This document shows, one piece after another, positions 1 to 5,008 of a DNA stretch of 5,008 nucleotides. The notes beneath the pieces are model-generated. The model saw only the letters and a program-made list of their open reading frames with translations. It had not been told where the DNA came from and did no database searches. A program made the position numbers and the translations under genes. The stretch's first letter is position 1. Every line of letters starts with the position of its first letter. The stretch covers positions 1 through 5,008 of the forward strand of contig DZCQ01000051.1 in NCBI GenBank assembly GCA_022730285.1, written 5' to 3'. This DNA comes from Flavobacterium psychrophilum (lineage in GTDB: Bacteria > Bacteroidota > Bacteroidia > Flavobacteriales > Flavobacteriaceae).

Positions 1-59
1 CCTACCTGCCCAAACATGGAGACAGATATAAAACAAATGGAAAGAATAATTTTTTTCAT
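1..59 (-). CDS. 5' end of a secreted or surface protein gene (truncated by window edge)
   Basis: Reading leftwards from an ATG at 59-57, the frame stays open to the window edge and gives MKKIILSICFISVSMFGQV, then a codon beginning GG (Gly if the third base is any). This is a textbook signal peptide: Lys-Lys at residues 2-3, a hydrophobic core at 4-15 and a probable signal peptidase I site near FG-Q, a common flavobacterial ending. The product is therefore probably exported to the periplasm, outer membrane or cell surface. It has its own promoter-like -7 box 21 nt upstream and is separated from rdgB by 71 nt, so it may be transcribed independently. The mature protein lies outside the window and its family cannot be named. 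A QVG start would fit surface proteins that begin with a GINT motif, but that is a guess. Confidence 0.7.
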   Translation of the reverse strand, partial: MKKIILSICFISVSMFGQV

Positions 60-79
60 AACGATAATTTTTACAAGAA

Positions 80-87
80 CAAAGATA
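80..87 (-). promoter_or_regulatory. Candidate Bacteroidota -7 promoter box
   Basis: The minus strand reads TATCTTTG, an exact match to the Bacteroidota -7 consensus TAnnTTTG. Transcription would begin near position 75, giving a leader of about 15 nt before the ATG of the secreted-protein gene. No TTTG sits at the expected -33 distance. That position is occupied by the 11-bp tandem repeat. The call rests on the box and its placement only. Confidence 0.5.
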
Positions 88-99
88 CTTAAAAATCAA

Positions 100-140
100 A
101 ATTATTTGTTAATTATTTGTTAATTATTTGTTAATTATTT
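100..140. repeat. 11-bp tandem repeat, about 3.7 copies
   Basis: On the plus strand the unit is TTAATTATTTG. Two units are perfect (109-119 and 120-130). They are flanked by a 9-base partial copy (100-108) and a 10-base partial copy (131-140). On the minus strand the unit is CAAATAATTAA. The rightmost copy encodes the last residues and stop codon of rdgB, and the others fill the spacer up to the -7 box at 80-87. The 11-bp period is close to one DNA helical turn. Copy-number change by replication slippage is possible and would alter the region where a -33 element should lie. Confidence 0.85.
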
Positions 141-706
141 ATCAAAAAAGTAATTAACTTTTTAACCGCAATTTTTCTGTGACTTATGGTGTTCTTTAAT
201 TCTGATGTCATTTCGGCAAATGTTTGATGGTATCCGTTAGGACAAAAAACAGAGTCATAGCCAAATCCATTTTCACCAATTTCTTTTTCCGTTATATGTC
301 CATTTATTATTCCCTCAAACAAATATTGCTCGTTGTGGTAGTTCAGAGCAATTACTGTTTTAAATCGTGCCTTTCTGTTGCTGTGAGATTTTAAATTTAG
401 GAGCAATTTTTTTATATTTTCTTTATCATTACCGTGATTTCCTGCGTATCTTGCAGAAAACACTCCAGGTTCTCCATTTAGAGCTTCTACTTCCAAACCA
501 GTATCGTCTGCAAAGCACGAAATGGCATATTTTTTTGTAATATAATTTGCTTTAAGAATTGCATTTCCCTCTATTGTGGTAGCAGTTTCTGGAATAACAT
601 CATAGCAATTAATATCTTCCAAACTTATTAATTGAACATGTTTTGGCAAAATATCTTTTACCTCCAAAACTTTGTTTTTATTAGACGATGCAAAAACTAA
701 TTTCAT
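131..706 (-). CDS. rdgB: Non-canonical purine NTP pyrophosphatase (XTP/dITP diphosphatase, RdgB/HAM1 family)
   Basis: This cytosolic house-cleaning enzyme hydrolyses XTP, dITP and ITP to the monophosphate and pyrophosphate, keeping deaminated purines out of DNA and RNA. The 191-residue length fits the family (about 190-200). Visible hallmarks are the N-terminal nucleotide-binding SSNKNK (7-12), the acidic catalytic motif ADDTGLEVEAL (66-76) followed by GEPGVFSARYAG (78-89), GFGYDS (147-152) and ISHR (174-177). The usual GFGYDP has Ser instead of Pro at 152, and the residue after SHR is Lys where Gly is common. Neither change removes a catalytic acid. The ATG at 706 gives the expected start just before the LVFASSNK strand. 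The gene begins 27 nt after the upstream secreted-protein gene ends, with no terminator between, so the two are probably one transcript. Its stop codon lies inside an 11-bp tandem repeat. Confidence 0.96.
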   Translation of the reverse strand: MKLVFASSNKNKVLEVKDILPKHVQLISLEDINCYDVIPETATTIEGNAILKANYITKKYAISCFADDTGLEVEALNGEPGVFSARYAGNHGNDKENIKKLLLNLKSHSNRKARFKTVIALNYHNEQYLFEGIINGHITEKEIGENGFGYDSVFCPNGYHQTFAEMTSELKNTISHRKIAVKKLITFLINN

Positions 707-733
707 ACACTTGTAGTCAATTTTTGCTAAAAG

Positions 734-1360
734 TTATCTTCTTTTGGATTTTACTTTCGCCTTTACTGGAGCAGATGTGGGCTTAAACACTTCGTATTTT
801 GCACTGGTAGGATTGTAGGAATACTTTGTTTCTTCGGTTTTATTTTTTAATACAAAATCGCCATTAGGCAAAAGTGCAAAGTTGTATCCAGCATTTCGGG
901 TTCGTTCTTGTGTTTCTGATGCTGTATTGCGTTTGTCTAAGAAAACGGTTTCTACTATTTTAGTAACTGATTGTGTATTGCTTATTAGCAACGATTTTAA
1001 AACTGGATTCCAGATTTGCGATTCGGTGTTTGTTATATCTTCTTTTTTAAGTTTGGTTGTTGTGCCATTTTTTTCATTCCAAGTTACACAATATAAAGGA
1101 ACATCTTTCACAAGAAAAGAAGTGATTTTTAAATCAATAGGGGTTGTTTTAGTTTCATACTTTTTAAGTAACAAAGTGTCTTTTTTCTCTGCGTTTTTAA
1201 CAAAAAAATACAAATTATTATTAATTAATTCCACCGTATTTTCTTTGTCTTTTGCTAAAATTGTGGAAACTGCTTTTTTAACAACTGGTGCTTTTTTCTT
1301 TTTTTGCGAATACGAAACGGTAACAACCAAAAGTAGGATAAAGAAAGGGATTTTTTTCAT
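734..1360 (-). CDS. Unrecognised small secreted Lys-rich protein
   Basis: I do not recognise this 208-residue protein. It starts MKKIPFFILLLVVTVSYSQ: a basic start, a hydrophobic core at residues 5-15 and a likely signal peptidase I cut at SYS-Q (18/19). It is therefore exported, and no lipobox Cys is present. The mature part opens with a KKKK run (20-23) and ends in a basic tail, APVKAKVKSKRR (197-208). PTSA occurs twice in the last 30 residues. The middle (about 45-180) alternates short hydrophobic and charged segments, such as NLYFFVKN and NGDFVLKN, suggesting beta strands, and has a single Cys at 91. It sits 27 nt upstream of rdgB and downstream of a 301-nt spacer. Co-transcription with rdgB need not mean a shared function. 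The real coding strand is supported by the signal peptide; the long plus-strand frame opposite it is rejected. Confidence 0.85.
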   Translation of the reverse strand: MKKIPFFILLLVVTVSYSQKKKKAPVVKKAVSTILAKDKENTVELINNNLYFFVKNAEKKDTLLLKKYETKTTPIDLKITSFLVKDVPLYCVTWNEKNGTTTKLKKEDITNTESQIWNPVLKSLLISNTQSVTKIVETVFLDKRNTASETQERTRNAGYNFALLPNGDFVLKNKTEETKYSYNPTSAKYEVFKPTSAPVKAKVKSKRR

Positions 1361-1401
1361 AATGGTAGAATTTTATATATTGATAATTGTGCTAATACAA
1401 T

Positions 1402-1426
1402 GTTTTTTTTTAATTAAAAAAAAAAC
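1402..1426. repeat. Homopolymer palindrome (T9-AATT-A10)
   Basis: A run of nine T, then AATT, then ten A, flanked by G and C, makes a near-perfect palindrome ending 42 nt upstream of the secreted-protein start codon. Runs of this length are prone to slippage and, in double-stranded DNA, form stiff A-tracts. It may be a chance product of the base composition or a promoter-proximal A-tract. It lacks a GC-rich stem and is not a terminator. Confidence 0.7.
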
Positions 1427-1618
1427 TATAAGTGTGTTAAACAGAATAATTACGTATTTTTTCTAATTTAAGAATCTACTAAAATTATCTTTTTGTTTGA
1501 TGAAAGTGATTATAATTCTTTAAAATCTTTTTACTACTTAATAGTCTTTTGATTTTATGATTAAAACTTCGATTCACTTAAATGTTGTAAAATTTAACAT
1601 TTTTATTGTGGCAATATA

Positions 1619-1626
1619 CAAAAATA
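1619..1626 (-). promoter_or_regulatory. Weak candidate -7 promoter box
   Basis: The minus strand reads TATTTTTG, matching TAnnTTTG, 36 nt past the kinase stop codon. If used, it would give the secreted-protein/rdgB pair a leader of about 250 nt. No TTTG is present at the -33 distance, and such matches arise often by chance in AT-rich spacers. Confidence 0.25.
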
Positions 1627-1661
1627 TCTTCTCTATTGTTATAATTTAATAAAATCTTTCT

Positions 1662-2513
1662 TTATTTATTAATTATATGATATTCTATCAGTCCATCTAT
1701 CGGGCGACGCAAAACTTTTCCCATTGTTATCTGGTGCTTTACAAGAATATTTTGCAATTCCGCTTTTAGATAAAATGCCACAGAACCTATAAAATTAACT
1801 GGAACTTCTTTATAATTATCAAATTGTTTGATATAGTTCTCTACAAATGCTTCCATTTCTTCGTTTATAAATTCCTGACACATTGTTGTATCTTTGTGTT
1901 TTATCAAAAATTTTGCATATGTTGCTAAGTACGCATTTGGATTGGGCTGTTTGTATAAATTATTTTTTACCGAATCTGGATCTACAACAAAGGTTGTTTC
2001 AAATTCTTTTGCCAAATCAAGAGGCATTTTATTGAAATAATAAGCACGAAGTAAATGGCGTCCAAATCTATTTCCAGAGCAATCGTCCATGGCAATGTAT
2101 CCTAGAGATTGTACTCTTTGGTGTAATTTTTGCCCATCGTAATAGCTACAATTAGAACCAGTGCCTAAAATACAGACTATTGCTTTTTCGTTTTTTGGAG
2201 TGGTTGCATATACTGCAGCATAAGTATCCTCGTAAACAGATACATTAGCATTGGAGAAATACCCTTGAAATACTTTAGTCAAAAATAGTTTCATTCTATC
2301 TGTTCCGCATCCTGCTCCATAAAAAAAGAGTTCTGCAACTTGACTTTTGTTATGAGATATATCAAATTTATCTTCTAACCTAGATATTATTTCTAATTCG
2401 GTTAGAACCTCTGGGTTTAATCCAAGAGATTGGGTGGTGAATAGTACTTTTCCGTTTTTGTCTAAGGCTATCCAATCGGCTTTTGTAGAGCCACTATCTA
2501 CTAGTAATTTCAT
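1662..2513 (-). CDS. BadF/BadG/BcrA/BcrD-family ATPase, N-acetylglucosamine kinase-like
   Basis: This is a predicted cytosolic sugar kinase of the ASKHA (actin/hexokinase/Hsp70) fold that most resembles N-acetylglucosamine kinases. It would phosphorylate an amino sugar with ATP, probably from recycled cell wall or chitin-type substrates. The 283-residue length is normal for this branch. Visible motifs are phosphate-1 DSGSTKADW (6-14), YGAGCG (65-70), a putative catalytic Asp in EDTYAA (95-100), phosphate-2 LGTGSN (116-121), SLGYIAMDDCSGNRFG (136-151) and the adenosine-site strand NFIGSVAFY (240-248). The DDCSGN stretch departs from the commoner DEGSG. The ATG at 2513 puts the phosphate-1 motif directly at the N-terminus, as expected. 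It follows gap but is separated from it by a terminator and a structured element, so any co-transcription would need read-through. The exact sugar cannot be read from sequence, so no gene symbol is given. Confidence 0.88.
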   Translation of the reverse strand: MKLLVDSGSTKADWIALDKNGKVLFTTQSLGLNPEVLTELEIISRLEDKFDISHNKSQVAELFFYGAGCGTDRMKLFLTKVFQGYFSNANVSVYEDTYAAVYATTPKNEKAIVCILGTGSNCSYYDGQKLHQRVQSLGYIAMDDCSGNRFGRHLLRAYYFNKMPLDLAKEFETTFVVDPDSVKNNLYKQPNPNAYLATYAKFLIKHKDTTMCQEFINEEMEAFVENYIKQFDNYKEVPVNFIGSVAFYLKAELQNILVKHQITMGKVLRRPIDGLIEYHIINK

Positions 2514-2530
2514 ATTGTGTATTGTGTTTT

Positions 2531-2670
2531 AGCCCTGATAGTAATGAAAAGCCTTTTGTGATTGAAAACCAATTTTTGTTGCTATAAAAAAGCGACTAGC
2601 GGAAGCTCTTTTTATAGAATACAAAAATGGTTTGAAATGAAAAAGCTTGTAATGGATAGCAGGATTGGCT
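2531..2670. repeat. Structured intergenic element of nested stems (flavobacterial repeat-like)
   Basis: This spacer folds on itself. The innermost stem pairs 2582-2593 with 2605-2617 (12 bp, bulged C at 2608) around an 11-nt loop. Just outside, 2566-2579 pairs with 2621-2633 (13 bp, one bulged A). Further out are a short GC/TTTT helix (2551-2557 with 2640-2646) and a closing AGCC...GGCT (2531-2534 with 2667-2670) plus CTG/CAG (2535-2537 with 2660-2662). From memory, its ends (TAGCCCTGATAG at the left, GGATAGCAGGATTGGCT at the right) and the internal AGCGGAAGCTC resemble an intergenic repeat scattered through Flavobacteriaceae genomes, possibly the Rfam Flavo-1 motif. I cannot verify that here. 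In that orientation it lies on the plus strand, opposite to the genes. No coding frame is supported inside it. Confidence 0.65.
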
Positions 2671-2686
2671 TTTGTAAAATAACTAA

Positions 2687-2722
2687 AAATCCCATTATAT
2701 TTTCAAAATAATAATGGGATTT
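2687..2722 (-). terminator. Rho-independent terminator after gap
   Basis: A perfect 12-bp stem pairs AAATCCCATTAT (2687-2698) with ATAATGGGATTT (2711-2722). The loop can pair further through TTTTGAAAA. It begins 5 nt after the gap stop codon. On the minus strand the stem runs straight into TTTTTAGTTATTTT, giving the U-rich tail. It should end the pfkA-gap transcript, perhaps with some read-through to the kinase gene. Confidence 0.87.
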
Positions 2723-2727
2723 AGGTA

Positions 2728-3762
<1,035 letters not shown>

Positions 3763-3778
3763 TTAATTATTTTATTTG

Positions 3779-4762
3779 TTAAGTGGACATTATATCTGAC
3801 ACTCTAAGTAATTCTTTATCAATTTCTGATTTTCCTTTAATTGCTTGTTCTAGTGGTGTGAGTGCCACTTTGTCGTGTATCATTCCTACCATATAGTTAG
3901 ATTTTCCTTCCAGTAGAGATTCTACTGCTTTAACCCCTAGTCTTGATGCTAAAACTCTATCGTAACAAGATGGAGCACCACCACGTTGCATGTGTCCTAG
4001 AACAGATACTCGCACTTCATATTCTGGGAGATTTTCTTCTACATAATCTTTAAGTTCAAATACATTTTTCCCCATTTTATCACCTTCGGCAACTACAACA
4101 ATGCTAGAAGATTTTCCAGACGCTTTACTTTTTTCAAGAGACTCTAACAGTCTTTCTAAACCAAGGTCTTCTTCTGGTATTAGTATCTCTTCAGCTCCAG
4201 CCCCAATACCTGCATTAAGTGCAATATGCCCTGCATCTCTACCCATTACTTCTACAAAAAAAAGTCTGTTGTGTGAGCTTGCTGTGTCTCTAATTTTATC
4301 AATGCATTCTACCACTGTGTTCAAGGCAGTGTCGTAACCTAATGTATGGCTAGTTCCATAAATATCGTTATCTATGGTTCCTGGTATTCCCATTACTGGA
4401 AAATTATATTCTTGGTTAAATATTTCGGCACCTGTAAATGTTCCATCTCCGCCTATTACTACAATGGCATCTATATTTGCAGATTTTAGGTTTTTAAATG
4501 CTATATTTCGACCTTCTGGAGTCATAAATTCTTTCGATCTAGCAGATTTTAGGATAGTTCCGCCTTTATTTACTATATTATGTACTGAGCGAGCACCCAT
4601 TTCTTTAAAATCTCCTTCTATCATTCCTTGGTAACCTCTATAAATACCTACACATTCTACAGAATGAAAGGCACAGGTTCTAACCACAGATCGTATGGCA
4701 GCATTCATACCTGGAGAATCTCCTCCTGAGGTTAATACTCCAATTTTTTTAATTTGCAACAT
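3779..4762 (-). CDS. pfkA: ATP-dependent 6-phosphofructokinase
   Basis: This cytosolic enzyme phosphorylates fructose 6-phosphate to fructose 1,6-bisphosphate, the committing step of glycolysis. At 327 residues it matches the short bacterial PfkA type (about 320). Visible motifs are the ATP-site loop LTSGGDSPGMNAAIR (10-24), GGDGT (104-108), PGTIDND (127-133) with catalytic Asp131, the substrate-site MGRDAGH (173-179), AEGD (225-228) and GHMQRGG (256-262) near the C-terminus. Gly at position 107 in GGDGT, rather than the Asp of pyrophosphate-dependent enzymes, indicates ATP as the phosphoryl donor. RGYQGMIEG (42-50) and RSKEFMTPEGR (75-85) sit where the allosteric and subunit-contact segments lie. 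The ATG at 4762 is the only start giving the normal N-terminus. It is the first gene of the pfkA-gap unit, and a -7 box lies 48 nt upstream. Confidence 0.98.
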   Translation of the reverse strand: MLQIKKIGVLTSGGDSPGMNAAIRSVVRTCAFHSVECVGIYRGYQGMIEGDFKEMGARSVHNIVNKGGTILKSARSKEFMTPEGRNIAFKNLKSANIDAIVVIGGDGTFTGAEIFNQEYNFPVMGIPGTIDNDIYGTSHTLGYDTALNTVVECIDKIRDTASSHNRLFFVEVMGRDAGHIALNAGIGAGAEEILIPEEDLGLERLLESLEKSKASGKSSSIVVVAEGDKMGKNVFELKDYVEENLPEYEVRVSVLGHMQRGGAPSCYDRVLASRLGVKAVESLLEGKSNYMVGMIHDKVALTPLEQAIKGKSEIDKELLRVSDIMST

Positions 4763-4810
4763 TTATATTTAGTATTGAAATGTAAATTTACATAAGAATA
4801 AGCTTGCTTG

Positions 4811-4818
4811 CAAATATA
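4811..4818 (-). promoter_or_regulatory. Candidate -7 promoter box for pfkA-gap
   Basis: The minus strand reads TATATTTG, an exact TAnnTTTG match. A start near 4805 would give a leader of about 43 nt before pfkA. The box is part of a perfect 12-bp palindrome, CAAATATATTTG (4811-4822), so the same motif also faces the plus strand. No TTTG is found at the -33 distance on the minus strand, so the call rests on the box and its position. Confidence 0.5.
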
Positions 4819-4878
4819 TTTGATAAAATTTATTTTTGTAAGAGTAAAAAAGTGATAATTTATAGCTTAAAGTTGTAT

Positions 4879-4904
4879 AAATAACCCGTTGGGGGCAATT
4901 ATTT
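4879..4904. other. Small GC-containing hairpin in the pfkA leader
   Basis: AAATAACCC (4879-4887) can pair with GGG (4893-4895) and TTATTT (4899-4904) around GTTGG with a CAA bulge. It is the only GC-rich spot in the otherwise AT-rich upstream region. It could be a weak terminator for a transcript started at the upstream box, or part of a long pfkA leader. No U-run follows directly on the minus strand. Confidence 0.3.
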
Positions 4905-4932
4905 AAAGTAAAATAAAGCGGATAAATATTGA

Positions 4933-4959
4933 TCAAGATACTGAAATTTAGCATCTTGA
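4933..4959. promoter_or_regulatory. 27-bp imperfect palindrome upstream of pfkA
   Basis: TCAAGAT (4933-4939) and ATCTTGA (4953-4959) are perfect inverted arms. Inside them CT..AA.TT..AG continues the symmetry around 4946, with only two mismatched pairs (4940/4952 and 4943/4949). The site lies about 30-50 bp downstream of the box at 4986-4993. It could be an operator for a dimeric repressor or a hairpin in the transcript. No regulator is encoded in the window to link it to. Confidence 0.5.
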
Positions 4960-4985
4960 AGTCTCTAAACCACCAATATTGATGA

Positions 4986-4993
4986 CAAATATA
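4986..4993 (-). promoter_or_regulatory. Candidate distal -7 promoter box upstream of pfkA
   Basis: The minus strand reads ACTATATTTGTC, whose core TATATTTG is an exact TAnnTTTG match. The -33 element would fall just beyond the window edge and cannot be checked. If active it would add a leader of about 220 nt containing the 27-bp palindrome and the small hairpin before pfkA. Confidence 0.4.
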
Positions 4994-5008
4994 GTAAAAA
5001 ATTATTTT

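Larger units (their letters stand above)
1361..1661. other. Gene-free AT-rich spacer (301 nt) between the kinase and the secreted-protein gene
   Basis: I see no convincing gene here. The spacer holds these items. A minus-strand TATTTTTG box at 1619-1626 matches TAnnTTTG but lies about 260 nt before the next start and lacks a -33 partner. A small hairpin has arms at 1580-1586 and 1596-1602. An interrupted dyad is centred at 1539. A homopolymer palindrome lies at 1402-1426. On the plus strand a 30-codon frame (1557-1649) begins MIKTSIHLNVV, which is likely chance in DNA this AT-rich. The promoter of the secreted-protein/rdgB pair should lie in this stretch, but no single site stands out. There is no strong hairpin terminator after the kinase. 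Confidence 0.7.

Noticed and set aside
100..140. The tandem repeat as a CRISPR-like array
   Set aside because: The units are 11 bp, directly abutting and without spacers, and no cas genes are present.
882..1466. A 194-codon plus-strand frame opposite the secreted-protein gene
   Set aside because: It is Phe-, Ser- and Val-rich because the opposite strand is A-rich and codes for Lys runs. It begins without any plausible initiation signal, while the minus-strand frame has a clean signal peptide and sits in line with its neighbours.
1580..1602. A 7-bp hairpin AAATGTT...AACATTT after the kinase as a terminator
   Set aside because: The stem is short and AT-only. On the minus strand it is followed by AAGTGAATC rather than a T-run. 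The T-rich tail is on the plus strand, where no gene ends.
1557..1649. A 30-codon hydrophobic plus-strand frame in the long spacer
   Set aside because: It has no matching promoter box or ribosome-binding signal, and a frame this short is expected by chance in such DNA.
4101..4634. Plus-strand frames opposite pfkA (4101-4337 and 4374-4634)
   Set aside because: They are shadows of pfkA, whose motifs account for the conservation on the minus strand.
4769..4954. A 61-codon minus-strand frame ending 6 nt before pfkA
   Set aside because: Its composition (Tyr, Phe, Leu, Asn, Lys, Ile) is what translated AT-rich spacer gives. It has no recognisable motif and it covers the candidate pfkA promoter box.
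4982..5008. An ATG with nine open plus-strand codons reaching the right edge
   Set aside because: It is too short to judge, it overlaps the minus-strand box at 4986-4993 and has no upstream translation signal.

Overview
The window is AT-rich DNA from a member of the Bacteroidota, most likely a Flavobacteriaceae species. The signs are very low GC with AT-loaded intergenic spacers, no clear Shine-Dalgarno sequences, -7 promoter boxes of the Bacteroidota type (TAnnTTTG), typical flavobacterial signal peptides (MKK...SYSQ, MKK...MFGQ), and the gene order pfkA - gap - BadF-family sugar kinase. Genus and species cannot be told from the sequence alone.

All genes I can support lie on the minus strand, so the window reads right to left. 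At the right edge (5008-4763) is an AT-rich leader with candidate promoter boxes and an imperfect palindrome. It is followed by pfkA (ATP-dependent 6-phosphofructokinase) and, 52 nt later, gap (NAD-dependent glyceraldehyde-3-phosphate dehydrogenase). A strong hairpin terminator closes this glycolytic pair 5 nt after the gap stop codon. The next spacer holds a roughly 140-nt structured element made of nested stems, resembling an intergenic repeat I recall from flavobacterial genomes. Next comes a BadF/N-acetylglucosamine-kinase-like gene, then a 301-nt gene-free AT-rich spacer. An unrecognised small secreted Lys-rich protein and rdgB (house-cleaning XTP/dITP pyrophosphatase) follow, 27 nt apart and probably co-transcribed. 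After the rdgB stop is an 11-bp tandem repeat next to a good -7 box. At the left edge is the first 19 codons of a further secreted-protein gene, cut by the window.

Functionally, pfkA and gap encode the committing step and the oxidative step of glycolysis. The kinase probably feeds (amino)sugars into the same pathway, and rdgB cleans the nucleotide pool. This is ordinary core-metabolism sequence. I found no defence system, mobile element, CRISPR array or new multi-gene system. The points worth a second look are the structured element between gap and the kinase, the tandem repeat lying on a probable promoter, and the palindrome-bearing pfkA leader.
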